A DNA stretch of 64,000 bases. It comes from MH13 sp040219355. GTDB lineage: Bacteria; Pseudomonadota; Alphaproteobacteria; Rhizobiales; MH13. The notes under the pieces are model-generated. The model was given only the letters and a program-made list of their open reading frames with translations. It had not been told where the DNA came from and did no database searches. A program made the position numbers and the translations under genes. Below, piece by piece: positions 9,396 to 18,064 of the stretch; the first letter of the stretch is position 1; every line of letters begins with the position of its first letter. The stretch is from assembly GCA_040219355.1 (NCBI GenBank), contig JAVJSN010000002.1:62001-126000 (forward strand). The letters run 5' to 3'.

Positions 9396-10010
9396 TTAGC
9401 TGCTTGGTGCATCCACTTGATCGTCCTCTTCAAGAACGCGGCGCAAACGGCCAAAAGCTAGGCGAATGCGAGACTTCACCGTGCCCAGCGGCAAGCCGGT
9501 CTCTTCTGCGATCTGGCTATGAGACAGCTCGGTAAAGAACGCCAGTTCGACGAGCTGCAACTGCTGCTCCGGCAGCTGGGCGAGCGCCTTGCGGATGCGT
9601 TTTTGTCGCTTTTCCTCATCCAGCGTTTCGTTGGGATTGGGCAGGTTCTCGTCTTCAATCACCATGGTCTCGGTATCGACATTGACGGTGCGCTTGCGGC
9701 GCAGCATGTCGATCCGTCGGTTTCGCGCCACGCGGAAAAGCCAAGTGGCCGCAGAGCTTTTGGTCCGATCAAACAGCGCCGCCTTGCGCCACACGGTCAC
9801 CATAACATCTTGGGCGACCTCTTCAGCCATGGTGTCATCGGAGCCAAGGCGCATGAGGTAGGCTTTCACGCGCGGGCCAAAATGGTTGAACAGTTCTGCG
9901 AACGCATTGCGATCTTGATCCGTCGCCACTGCTTCAAGCCAAGCAGCGTGGCGCTGGGCATCAGCCTTGGCGGCTTCAGATCGCGTGTCAGGCTGCGGGG
10001 ATCGCGGCAT
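9396..10010 (-). CDS. ECF-family RNA polymerase sigma factor
   Basis: A 204-residue group IV (extracytoplasmic function) sigma factor. Sigma region 2 is seen at about residues 35-105 (AFAELFNHFGPRVKAYLMRL, then ATWLFRVARNRRIDMLRRKR) and region 4 at about 135-190 (LPEQQLQLVELAFF, ELSHSQIAEETGLPLGTVKSR). The sequence resembles the RpoE/ChrR-associated group of alphaproteobacteria, but no ChrR-like zinc anti-sigma gene follows; the next gene is the DksA-like zinc protein, whose start is close behind. What signal it responds to cannot be read from the sequence. Confidence 0.88.
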   Translation of the reverse strand: MPRSPQPDTRSEAAKADAQRHAAWLEAVATDQDRNAFAELFNHFGPRVKAYLMRLGSDDTMAEEVAQDVMVTVWRKAALFDRTKSSAATWLFRVARNRRIDMLRRKRTVNVDTETMVIEDENLPNPNETLDEEKRQKRIRKALAQLPEQQLQLVELAFFTELSHSQIAEETGLPLGTVKSRIRLAFGRLRRVLEEDDQVDAPSS

Positions 10011-10449
10011 TCAAATGTCCGTTTGGGATGGTGAAGAATTGGATGTTGCCGACGAGAAGCAGAAAATAGGGCGTTTTTGCAATTTGTCCTGAGGTTACGG
10101 CTCGAATACGTCTTACCGCGTTGAAGCGAGCTTGGGCCATTTGTTCCAACAGGTAAACAGCGTGGCGACACGTTGCCACTTTGACGCAGTTTGGTTCGGC
10201 GCAAAATAACCCAATGTGTTGGCCACACTGTTGCCCCACTCGCCGCTAGGGATGCATTTGGGCGGATGGCCGGAAAAGTGCAGAGCCAAGCGGCAGTCCT
10301 TAACCGGCATTTAACGACCTGTGGCGCAATGTCATGGTGAATTGGACCTTGTGGACCAGCTTCGCCTTTGATGGTGTGCCTTAGGCATGTGTTAACCGTC
10401 AGGAGCCATCCCGAACTGGCCCAGAACTGACAAGCGACCGAGCGAGTTT
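10011..10449. other. 439-base intergenic region, divergent sigma factor / ialB
   Basis: No convincing gene is seen on either strand; open frames here are short and lack family resemblance. It must hold the divergent promoters of the ECF sigma gene (minus) and of ialB (plus). I find no recognised riboswitch, strong terminator or clear ECF-type promoter consensus by eye. Confidence 0.5.
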
Positions 10450-11013
10450 ATGATGTCTGTGTTTCCGCTTTCTCTCCCCCGTGCCCGCAATGCGCTGATG
10501 GCTGTTGTCGTTGGGTTTGGCATGATCGCCCCCGGCGTGATCTTGATGCCCAGCGTTGCGTTGGCTCAAGAGCCAACCTTTGTTGAGCAGTCGCGCGATT
10601 GGGACGTATTCACCACCACGATTGAGGGCTCCCGTGGGTGCTTCATCGTTTCTAAGCCGCGCTCTTATGACCCGATGCCTGAGAGCCGCCACGGCGATGT
10701 GTTCTTTTATTTGACCCGTCGTCCGGCAGCCAACGTGATAGCTGAGCCACTGATTTTGGTTGGCTACTCTTTTGCTGAGGGTTCGCAGGTTACCACAACC
10801 GTGGCGGGCTCCAGCTTCACGTTCCTCACCCAAGGGCCGCGCGCCTTTTTGAACAACCCTGCCGAGGGGCCCAACCTTTTGGCGGCAATGCGTGCCGGCA
10901 GCGATATGCGGGTGTCTGGCACAAGTTCGCGCGGAACCAGTGTGACCTACGTGTTTTCGCTTTCAGGCGTGACCGCAGGCACCAACCGCACAGAGGCTGA
11001 CTGCCCAGCCTAA
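10450..11013 (+). CDS. Invasion-associated locus B (IalB) family protein
   Basis: A 187-residue secreted protein with a signal peptide (hydrophobic core about residues 14-36, likely cleaved after SVALAQ). The mature domain shows RDWDVFTTTIEGSRGCFIVS and VLVGYSF-like LILVGYSFAEGS, matching the IalB family named after the Bartonella invasion gene but widespread in non-pathogenic alphaproteobacteria. Two cysteines (in GCF and near the C-terminus DCPA) could form a disulfide. The family's biochemical function is not established. A strong terminator follows, so it is probably a single-gene unit. Confidence 0.82.
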   Translation: MMSVFPLSLPRARNALMAVVVGFGMIAPGVILMPSVALAQEPTFVEQSRDWDVFTTTIEGSRGCFIVSKPRSYDPMPESRHGDVFFYLTRRPAANVIAEPLILVGYSFAEGSQVTTTVAGSSFTFLTQGPRAFLNNPAEGPNLLAAMRAGSDMRVSGTSSRGTSVTYVFSLSGVTAGTNRTEADCPA

Positions 11014-11035
11014 CACGCTGGCATTCTTGTTTCTT

Positions 11036-11069
11036 AAACCGCCGTCCGGTTTGCCGGGCGGCGGTTTTT
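11036..11069 (+). terminator. Rho-independent terminator after ialB
   Basis: A G+C-rich hairpin, arms AACCGCCGTCCGG and CCGGGCGGCGGTT around a short loop (one G-T pair), is followed by a run of five T. It ends the ialB transcript before rlmN. Confidence 0.85.
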
Positions 11070-11129
11070 GCGTTATGCACGCGCCCTTCTACCCCTTTGC
11101 TTAATGATTGATGGAAGCCGCTCCTCACC

Positions 11130-12422
11130 ATGGCCGCCACACTTGACCTTGCTCGCCATAATCCCAATGCGCCGATGATCGACGCAATGGCTGCTTTTGT
11201 AGCGCCAAAACCGCAGCTTGTTGGGCTGGACCGCGCCGATCTTCTGGACATCTTGGAAAACATCGGGGTGCCGGAAAAGCAGCGCCGCATGCGCGCGCGC
11301 CAGCTATGGAACTGGCTCTATGTGCGTGGCGTCCACGATTTTGACGCGATGACCAACATCGCTAAGGATGTGCGCACCGCGCTTGCTGATGCTTACTCCG
11401 TCAAACGCCCTGAGATCGTAGCCGAACAAATCAGCCAGGATGGCACCGCCAAATGGCTGATGCGCTTTCCTGCCCGCGATGCCACCGAGCAGCCGGTGGA
11501 TGTGGAAACGGTCTATATCCCTGAAAGTGATCGTGGCACTTTGTGTGTGTCGAGCCAGGTGGGTTGCACGCTGACTTGTACCTTCTGCCACACCGGCACT
11601 CAGAAGTTGGTGCGCAACCTCACGGCCGATGAAGTGTTGGCGCAGGTTCTTGTTGCTCGCGATCGGCTCGGCGACTGGCCTGACCAGGAAACACCCGTCG
11701 GCATGACAGCGCCGCGTGATGGAGGCCGAGCCGTCTCGAATGTTGTCATGATGGGCATGGGCGAACCGCTCTATAATTTTGAGCATGTGAAAAAGGCATT
11801 GCTGATCGCTTCGGACGGCGAGGGCGTTTCGATGTCGAAGCGTAGGATCACGCTGTCGACTTCAGGCGTGGTGCCGGAAATCACCCGTTGCGGCGATGAA
11901 ATCGGTGTCAGTCTTGCAATTTCCTTGCACGCGGTGCGCGATGAGTTGCGCAACGAGTTGGTGCCGCTGAACAAAAAATATCCGATTGCCGAGTTGCTTG
12001 AGGCCTGCCGGACCTACCCTGGTGCCTCAAACGCGCGGCGTATCACATTTGAATATGTGATGCTGAAGGGCGTGAACGACAGTTTGGCCGATGCCAAAGA
12101 GTTGGTGCGGCTCTTGAAAGGCATACCGGCGAAGATCAATCTCATTCCATTCAACCCCTGGCCAGGTACGCTCTATGAATGTTCCGACTGGGATCAGATT
12201 GAGCGCTTTGCCGACGTGGTGAACCGGGCAGGCTACGCGTCGCCGGTGCGCACACCGCGAGGTCGTGATATTTTGGCAGCATGCGGGCAGCTAAAATCAG
12301 AGTCAGAGCGTATCCCTGCTTGGAAGAAACGGGCGATGAGCGCGGCTCTGGCCGGTGAGGCGCCCGACCCGCATGATGCAGCGCATTTGGCAGCGCAACA
12401 GGCCATTGCTGAAAATGGCTGA
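11130..12422 (+). CDS. rlmN: Dual-specificity 23S rRNA/tRNA adenine-C2 methyltransferase
   Basis: RlmN is a radical-SAM enzyme that methylates C2 of A2503 in 23S rRNA and A37 in some tRNAs. At 430 residues it is slightly longer than E. coli RlmN, mostly from the N- and C-terminal tails. The [4Fe-4S] motif is LTCTFCHTGTQ (CxxxCxxC with the first Cys in GCTLTC), the SAM-binding GMGEPLYNF follows, and the methyl-carrying cysteine is in DILAACGQL. A basic N-terminal RNA-binding region is present. The stop codon overlaps the start of the next gene, suggesting a two-gene operon. Confidence 0.96.
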   Translation: MAATLDLARHNPNAPMIDAMAAFVAPKPQLVGLDRADLLDILENIGVPEKQRRMRARQLWNWLYVRGVHDFDAMTNIAKDVRTALADAYSVKRPEIVAEQISQDGTAKWLMRFPARDATEQPVDVETVYIPESDRGTLCVSSQVGCTLTCTFCHTGTQKLVRNLTADEVLAQVLVARDRLGDWPDQETPVGMTAPRDGGRAVSNVVMMGMGEPLYNFEHVKKALLIASDGEGVSMSKRRITLSTSGVVPEITRCGDEIGVSLAISLHAVRDELRNELVPLNKKYPIAELLEACRTYPGASNARRITFEYVMLKGVNDSLADAKELVRLLKGIPAKINLIPFNPWPGTLYECSDWDQIERFADVVNRAGYASPVRTPRGRDILAACGQLKSESERIPAWKKRAMSAALAGEAPDPHDAAHLAAQQAIAENG

Positions 12423-12915
12423 TCAGCCGCACAGCATTGAGAATGGCCGGGTGTCTTTCACGCTGCTGTTTCTGCGCTCTTTGCTTTGCATTGTTGCTTT
12501 TCTTTTTGCGGTTTTGGCTGCTGGCTTGGTGGGTACGTTCGCGCTCTATCGCGGCTTGGAAGGCGATGAGGCTTACCAGGCCTTTTATTGGGGCACGGCG
12601 ATCTTGGCCGTTTTCGCGGTCGCCCATACTGCATTTGTGCCCTCCGCCATCGTGGTGCTGATAACGGAGCTATTTCGTCTGCGTGGCGTCGTGGTGTTCG
12701 CCCTTTTTGGGGCTTTGATTGGGCTCTATTGCGCTGTCGAAGCCCTTGGCCCGCAGGTCCATTTTTCTGATCAACGGGTGCTGATTGCTGCCGCTGCGGG
12801 TATCGTTGGCGGGTTTGTCTATTGGTTCATCGCTGGACGCACGGCAGGGGCCTATCGAGAGCGGGTGTACAACGCCAGCCCGGCGCCTAACGCGCCTGAG
12901 TCGCCAGAAGCTTAA
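12415..12915 (+). CDS. Four-helix membrane protein of unknown function
   Basis: A 166-residue protein starting at an ATG that overlaps the rlmN stop by 8 bases, so translation is probably coupled. Four hydrophobic segments are visible (around residues 18-40, 55-80, 85-105 and 120-140) and the C-terminus is polar and proline/alanine-rich. I do not recognise a named domain. Its last 29 bases overlap the end of the convergent LysE-family gene on the opposite strand. Confidence 0.65.
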   Translation: MADQPHSIENGRVSFTLLFLRSLLCIVAFLFAVLAAGLVGTFALYRGLEGDEAYQAFYWGTAILAVFAVAHTAFVPSAIVVLITELFRLRGVVVFALFGALIGLYCAVEALGPQVHFSDQRVLIAAAAGIVGGFVYWFIAGRTAGAYRERVYNASPAPNAPESPEA

Positions 12916-13528
12916 GCGCGAAACCGCCCATCACGCCGGCAAATACCCAATCAAAAATCCGGGTTGCCCGCTTGGAGCGCCGTAGGAAACCTGAAATGCG
13001 CTCCGCGCCGAGGATCATTGGGATGACCATCGGTATGGCGATTACTAGAAAGAACAGGCCTAAAAACATCAGCTTGCCGGAGGCGTGCGGATCGGTGGGT
13101 GACACAAATTGAGGCAGGAAGGTTACGAAGAAGAGGATAATCTTCGGGTTGAGCAGATTGATCGTCAGGCCTTTCATATAGGCTTTTTTGAGCGAGTTTG
13201 ATTTCGCTGGGCCATCGCCGGTGAGACCTGAGCCGTGGCGCAAAACCTCGTAGGCCAGATAGGCCAGATAGGCCGCGCCGACCCATTTGAGCACTTCAAA
13301 GGCCTGCGGCGAGGCAGCAATAAGTGCCGACAGCCCGATGGCTGCCGCCAGGGAGTGCACGACGATGCCCGAAGATGCTCCAGCCATCGACATAAAGCCA
13401 GCGCGGCGGCCATTGGCGACGGTCTGACCGAGAAACAGCGTCATGTCTGGACCGGGCGTTAGCGTCAACGCGATCGCGGCCAATGAGAATGCGGCAAGGG
13501 TGGCCAATGATGGGACAAACTCAAACAT
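12887..13528 (-). CDS. LysE/RhtB-family amino-acid exporter
   Basis: A 213-residue inner-membrane protein of the LysE family, exporters of amino acids and related compounds. The N-terminal signature LTLTPGPDMTLFLGQ, the Gly-rich second segment (GASSGIVVHSLAAAIGLSA) and the NLLNPKIILFFVTFLPQF motif in the middle are diagnostic. About six membrane helices are visible. The substrate cannot be assigned. It is convergent with the small membrane-protein gene, overlapping by 29 bases, and its promoter must lie in the short gap beyond 13528. Confidence 0.87.
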   Translation of the reverse strand: MFEFVPSLATLAAFSLAAIALTLTPGPDMTLFLGQTVANGRRAGFMSMAGASSGIVVHSLAAAIGLSALIAASPQAFEVLKWVGAAYLAYLAYEVLRHGSGLTGDGPAKSNSLKKAYMKGLTINLLNPKIILFFVTFLPQFVSPTDPHASGKLMFLGLFFLVIAIPMVIPMILGAERISGFLRRSKRATRIFDWVFAGVMGGFALKLLATQAR

Positions 13529-13576
13529 GAATCGCGTTTAACGCGGACAAGCGATCTGTGTCACCTGAAATCATAC

Positions 13577-15079
13577 TTACTCTTGCGGGCCAACAGCGAG
13601 GAAAAGGTAGCTGTTGGAGCGGAAGGGAGCTACCCCATCATCGGCTTCCACAACGCCAACCAACCGTGCGCCACGCAGCGGGCTTATGTTGCCCGGCGAG
13701 ATAATCACTGCACGTTCACCAGGGCCCGGCCTGCCCCACGGCGCGGTAAACTCGAAATGATTGCGCGCGGGGCTGCCTTCTTGGCGGAATGCGCGCAGGG
13801 GCTCCTCGCGCTCGCGCAGATAATAGGCAAAACCGGCTGAATACCGACGACCGACCGTAACGATAGTGTCCGGCTCCAAGCGGTCCAGGCGCCTGCTCAG
13901 TTCATCGGCATGCTCGGCCCAGCCAAACATGTCTTCCAGATTGGTGCTGGCAATGATGGGGTGGTCGGGGCGTACGGTCAGCGCCGCGAGAGCACCAGCG
14001 AGCATAATACCGGCCATCGCCATGCACGTTATCAGGTTCCAGCGCACCCATTGCCAGCGCGCGCGGTCCATAAGGATCGCGGTTGTGACGATGATCAGCG
14101 CGGGAAAAGCTGTGGCCGCCCAATTGTAGTTGGCGCTTGATTGGAAGGCTTGAAGGCCAAGCAGCGTTAAAATCGGCAAGCTGAAAAAGAGCATCAGCCG
14201 GTCCGCTTTGGGCGTGTCGCTGCGCCAATGCTTAAACAGCGCGAACAGCAGGCCGACGAAAAGAATGGGGCCAGCAACGGCGAACTGGCTGCCGAAAAAT
14301 TCCAAAAAGCTTGCTAGATCGAAGGTCAGCCCGCTGCCAGAAATGTTCTCGCTGGTGTGGCTGAACGTGATGAACTCGTGCTGGATGTTCCAAATGAGGT
14401 TGGGCAAGAAGCCCAGCAGACCAACGCCAATGCCAAGCCACAAATCAAACCGCTTCAACATCGGGCGCATGTCTCGCGTGAATGCCAAATAGGCCAGGGC
14501 GCACAGCGGAAAATAGATCATCGCATATTTGGCATTGAGGCCAATGGCGATGGCCAGACCAAAGCCGACCGCAAGTTTCACACTCGGTGCGCTGGTGTAG
14601 CGGACAAAGGCCCAAAGTCCGGCCACCCAGCAAACGAGCAACGGTACATCAGTTGAAATCAGCAACGATGATGCTGAGACAGCGATAGCGAAGAGGTAGC
14701 CCAGCGCGGCGAAGAACGCGGTGCGCGGTGCGTAAAGTTTGGAGGCCAAACCGAAGACCAGCATCGTCGTGATGCCGTGGAACAAGGGTGCAGCTGAGCG
14801 CACGCACCCTTCGCTATCACCGCAGATTGCGGTGGTGGCAGCGATCAACCAGCCAATGAGAGGTGGCTTGGAGAAATAACCAAGAGCCAACTCCTGCGAC
14901 CAGTACCAGTACTGTGCCTCATCGTAAAAAAGGTCGAGCGGGGTCAGCAGCAGAACGGCCAGGCGCACAATCACCACGCCGATAACAATCGCCGCCAGCC
15001 TTTTTGCATAGTGTGCACGGGCCTGCTCGACGGGCGGAGCGGTACCAGGGCTTTCAGGGGTGGTGGTGGGTGTTGCCAT
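13577..15079 (-). CDS. Glycosyltransferase family 39 (ArnT-like) membrane protein
   Basis: A 500-residue polytopic membrane protein of the GT39/ArnT-like group, which transfers sugars from polyprenyl-phosphate donors at the periplasmic face. The first periplasmic loop carries DLFYDEAQYWYWSQELALGY followed by SKPPLIGWL, the DE-containing catalytic loop of the family. Around ten hydrophobic segments follow and a soluble C-terminal domain (from about residue 380) ends the protein. I chose the ATG at 15079, which leaves a proline/threonine-rich cytoplasmic tail; an in-frame start at 15184 would overlap the divergent GNAT gene. Target (lipid A, glycan or protein) unknown. Confidence 0.82.
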   Translation of the reverse strand: MATPTTTPESPGTAPPVEQARAHYAKRLAAIVIGVVIVRLAVLLLTPLDLFYDEAQYWYWSQELALGYFSKPPLIGWLIAATTAICGDSEGCVRSAAPLFHGITTMLVFGLASKLYAPRTAFFAALGYLFAIAVSASSLLISTDVPLLVCWVAGLWAFVRYTSAPSVKLAVGFGLAIAIGLNAKYAMIYFPLCALAYLAFTRDMRPMLKRFDLWLGIGVGLLGFLPNLIWNIQHEFITFSHTSENISGSGLTFDLASFLEFFGSQFAVAGPILFVGLLFALFKHWRSDTPKADRLMLFFSLPILTLLGLQAFQSSANYNWAATAFPALIIVTTAILMDRARWQWVRWNLITCMAMAGIMLAGALAALTVRPDHPIIASTNLEDMFGWAEHADELSRRLDRLEPDTIVTVGRRYSAGFAYYLREREEPLRAFRQEGSPARNHFEFTAPWGRPGPGERAVIISPGNISPLRGARLVGVVEADDGVAPFRSNSYLFLAVGPQE

Positions 15080-15146
15080 AGCGGCGGTGGGCGTCCTATG
15101 TGGCGTGAGCCCACCTATCGCGGGCAGATATCCAGAGCAAGTTGTT

Positions 15147-15611
15147 GTGACCACATCAAGCCCAACGCGCCAGCCTTTTTCCATCCGACCTTTGACGCCT
15201 AGCGATTATGAGGCGTGGCTGCCACTTTGGCAGGGCTATCTGACCTTTTATAAGGCGACGCTTGACCCGGCAGTGACAGATGTCACCTGGGCGCGCTTTC
15301 ACGATGAGGGCGAACCGATGTTTGTGCTCGGCGCGTTTGATGGCGATCAGCTGCTCGGCATAGTGCATTACGTGACCCATCGCGCCACCTGGACGCAAGG
15401 GTGGTACATCTATTTGGAAGATTTGTTCACGGTGCCCCAGGCGCGTGGGCAGGGCATCGGAAAGGCTTTGATCCAGGCGGTCTATGATAGGGCTGACGAG
15501 ATCGGTGCATCCCGCGTTTATTGGCACACCCACGAGACGAATGCTGCCGGGCGCGCACTCTACGACAAGGTGGGGCACAATGCCGGGTTCCTTCAGTATC
15601 GCAGGCCATGA
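15147..15611 (+). CDS. GNAT-family N-acetyltransferase
   Basis: A 154-residue protein of the GNAT fold. The N-terminal FSIRPLTPSDYEAWLPLW is typical, and the acetyl-CoA-binding signature is LEDLFTVPQARGQGIGKAL (R/Q-x-x-G-x-G/A). The C-terminal YWHTHETNAAGRALYDKVG completes the fold. I favour the GTG start at 15147, since the sequence before FSIRPL is otherwise unrelated to the family and overlaps the divergent glycosyltransferase gene; a longer start at 15060 exists. Substrate unknown; it could modify amines, amino acids or protein N-termini. Confidence 0.8.
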   Translation: MTTSSPTRQPFSIRPLTPSDYEAWLPLWQGYLTFYKATLDPAVTDVTWARFHDEGEPMFVLGAFDGDQLLGIVHYVTHRATWTQGWYIYLEDLFTVPQARGQGIGKALIQAVYDRADEIGASRVYWHTHETNAAGRALYDKVGHNAGFLQYRRP

Positions 15612-15644
15612 TATTGCGCGGATACTGCCAACAAGGATGATCTG

Positions 15645-16091
15645 ATGGACGCTTCGTTTGCCGCCCACATGGCGCTTTATTCTGCGCTCTTCTTCACCGC
15701 ATTGTGCGCCGGTGCCATGGCCTTGTTTGCTGCCGCCGTGGCACCTCTCATTCATAGAGTGCTGGACAAAACACCTGCGCGCACGCTGACCCGCGCAATC
15801 TTTCCCGCTTACTACCTGGTGCTCGCCATCATGGCTGGTCTGGGCGCGGTATCAGCGTTTCTGGTCAACGTGGCAGCGGGTATCGTTTTGGCCGTCATCG
15901 CAGGTGGCTTTTTATTTGCTCGACAGGTGATGACGCCACGCATCAACGCGCTCAACGATGAAGTGGCCCGCGGCTCCACCATCCAGACGGGACCAGCGAA
16001 AATGCTTCATGCCTGGTCTGTGCGTATGAACATGCTGCAACTGTTTGTGTTGCTTGTCGTGTTCTGGTTTTTGGCACTGAGCGCCGGGTAG
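15645..16091 (+). CDS. DUF4149-like membrane protein
   Basis: A 148-residue protein with four hydrophobic segments (about residues 8-32, 50-75, 76-95 and 125-146) and a conserved-looking loop KMLHAWSVRMNMLQL. This resembles DUF4149/TMEM205-type small membrane proteins, whose function is unknown. It lies 33 bases after the GNAT gene and about 100 bases before argG on the same strand. Confidence 0.65.
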   Translation: MDASFAAHMALYSALFFTALCAGAMALFAAAVAPLIHRVLDKTPARTLTRAIFPAYYLVLAIMAGLGAVSAFLVNVAAGIVLAVIAGGFLFARQVMTPRINALNDEVARGSTIQTGPAKMLHAWSVRMNMLQLFVLLVVFWFLALSAG

Positions 16092-16190
16092 GCGTTCGCT
16101 CAAGGATTGCCCGTCATCTGTGCTTGCCAGCAAGCCGTGCGCGCGCTTAAACGCAAGCCTCTCATGATTTCTTATAGTGGAGTGAATGCC

Positions 16191-17420
16191 ATGGCCCACA
16201 AGGGTGACGTCAACAAAGTCGTGCTTGCCTATTCTGGCGGTCTCGACACCTCGATCATCCTGAAATGGCTTCAGACCGAGTACAACGCTGAAGTGGTGAC
16301 CTTTACCGCTGATCTTGGTCAGGGCGAGGAGTTGGAACCAGCACGAAAAAAAGCGGAGATGCTGGGGATCAAGGAAATCTATGTCGATGATTTGCGCGAG
16401 GAGTTTGTGCGCGATTTCGTGTTTCCAATGTTTCGCGCCAATGCCGTTTATGAAGGCGTCTATCTTCTTGGCACCTCCATTGCTCGCCCGCTGATATCCA
16501 AGCGCCTCGTTGAGATTGCGCGTGAAACTGGCGCTGATGCGGTGGCCCATGGTGCAACCGGTAAAGGCAATGATCAGATCCGCTTTGAGCTCAATGCCTA
16601 TGCGCTGGACCCGGATATCAAGGTGATTGCGCCGTGGCGTGAGTGGGATTTCAAATCGCGTGAGGCGCTGCTTGAGTTCGCTGAACTTCATCAGATCCCG
16701 GTGCCCAAGGACAAACGAGGCGAGGCTCCGTTCTCGGTGGATGCCAATCTTCTGCATTCCTCTTCAGAGGGCAAGGTGCTGGAAGACCCGAACGTGGACG
16801 CACCTGAATATGTGCATATGCGCACGGTCTCCCCGATGGATGCACCCGATGTGCCGACCAAGATTACCATCGGGTTTGAAAAGGGCGATGCGGTTTCGAT
16901 CAATGGCGAACGGCTATCGCCGGCCACGCTTTTGGCCAAGCTCAACGATCTTGGCCGCGACAATGGCATCGGCCGCCTCGATCTGGTGGAGAACCGCTAT
17001 GTCGGTATGAAGTCACGCGGTGTTTATGAAACCCCTGGCGGGACGATCTTACTTGCTGCGCATCGGGCGATGGAATCGATCACCCTGGATCGTGGCGCGG
17101 CGCATCTGAAAGATGAGCTGATGCCACGTTACGCCGAGCTGATCTATTACGGTTTCTGGTTCGCACCGGAGCGCGAAATGTTGCAAGCCGCCATCGATCA
17201 CAGCCAGGCCCATGTGGAAGGCGAAGTGAGCCTGACGCTGTATAAGGGCAATGTGATTGTTACAGGTCGCGCATCTGAAAAGTCGCTTTACTCCGAAGCG
17301 CTCGTGACGTTTGAAGATGACCAGGGCGCTTATGATCAGACCGATGCCCAAGGCTTCATCAAGCTAAACGCGTTGAGGCTGCGCACACTGGCTGCCCGTA
17401 CCAAAAAGTTCGGCGGATAG
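16191..17420 (+). CDS. argG: Argininosuccinate synthase
   Basis: ArgG condenses citrulline and aspartate with ATP to argininosuccinate, in arginine synthesis. The 409-residue length from the ATG at 16191 is normal. The N-terminal ATP pyrophosphatase motif is VLAYSGGLDTSIILKWL; other family stretches are HGATGKGNDQIRFE (residues near 117-130) and LLHSSSEGKVLEDP. The longer upstream frame (from 16107) adds unrelated residues, so I rejected it. YitT follows after 6 bases, so the two genes are likely co-transcribed. Confidence 0.97.
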   Translation: MAHKGDVNKVVLAYSGGLDTSIILKWLQTEYNAEVVTFTADLGQGEELEPARKKAEMLGIKEIYVDDLREEFVRDFVFPMFRANAVYEGVYLLGTSIARPLISKRLVEIARETGADAVAHGATGKGNDQIRFELNAYALDPDIKVIAPWREWDFKSREALLEFAELHQIPVPKDKRGEAPFSVDANLLHSSSEGKVLEDPNVDAPEYVHMRTVSPMDAPDVPTKITIGFEKGDAVSINGERLSPATLLAKLNDLGRDNGIGRLDLVENRYVGMKSRGVYETPGGTILLAAHRAMESITLDRGAAHLKDELMPRYAELIYYGFWFAPEREMLQAAIDHSQAHVEGEVSLTLYKGNVIVTGRASEKSLYSEALVTFEDDQGAYDQTDAQGFIKLNALRLRTLAARTKKFGG

Positions 17421-17426
17421 CGCTTC

Positions 17427-18050
17427 ATGCCAAGCCCTGTCCCTGTCGCGCAGTCCACCGTCAAACATACACCGTTGGAGGATGTGCAAGGGCTGGCGAC
17501 CGGCGTCGTTATGTGCACGATGGGTCTTGTGATATTGACCCATCTGGGGCTGATCACCGGACAGACGGCGGGCCTTGCGGTCGTGGTGTCCTACCTCACC
17601 GGCATATCGTTTGGACTTATTTTCTTTCTCATTAACATCCCGTTTTACCTGTTTGCCATCAAAGCAATGGGTTGGGAGTTTACGCTGAAAAGCATGGCCT
17701 GTGTCGCGGCACTATCTCTGGGGACAGAGTTGGTGCCGCTTGGCTTTGCCATTGAACGGCTGGACCCAGTGCTTGGCACGATCATGTTCGGTGTGGTGAC
17801 CGGCATTGGCCTGCTCGCGATCTTCCGGCACAAGGCATCGCTTGGCGGTCTTGGCGTTGTGGCGCTCTGGATACAGGACAATTTGGGTGTTCGCGCGGGG
17901 TATATTCAGCTTGGCTTTGACGCCGTGCTGTTTGCGGTGGCCGCGTTCTTGTTCCCGCTGTCGGTGGTGATGTACTCGCTTCTTGGCGCGGTAATGCTCA
18001 ACGGGTTGATTGCCTTCAATCACCGTCGCGATTGGTACATTCCGCGCTAG
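17427..18050 (+). CDS. YitT/DUF161-family membrane protein
   Basis: A 207-residue inner-membrane protein of the YitT (DUF161) family, seen from about five hydrophobic segments and the characteristic TGQTAGLAVVVSYLTG and FGLIFFLINIPFYLFA stretches. The role of this family is not established; transport has been suggested. It starts 6 bases after argG. It converges with the M23 peptidase gene, with only 14 bases between the two stops. Confidence 0.75.
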   Translation: MPSPVPVAQSTVKHTPLEDVQGLATGVVMCTMGLVILTHLGLITGQTAGLAVVVSYLTGISFGLIFFLINIPFYLFAIKAMGWEFTLKSMACVAALSLGTELVPLGFAIERLDPVLGTIMFGVVTGIGLLAIFRHKASLGGLGVVALWIQDNLGVRAGYIQLGFDAVLFAVAAFLFPLSVVMYSLLGAVMLNGLIAFNHRRDWYIPR

Positions 18051-18064
18051 CTTTTTAGGGGCGC

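Noticed and set aside
14208..14492. Many other open frames of 60-200 codons on the strand opposite real genes
   Set aside because: They lie inside well-supported genes, show no family resemblance and reflect the G+C-rich third-position bias.
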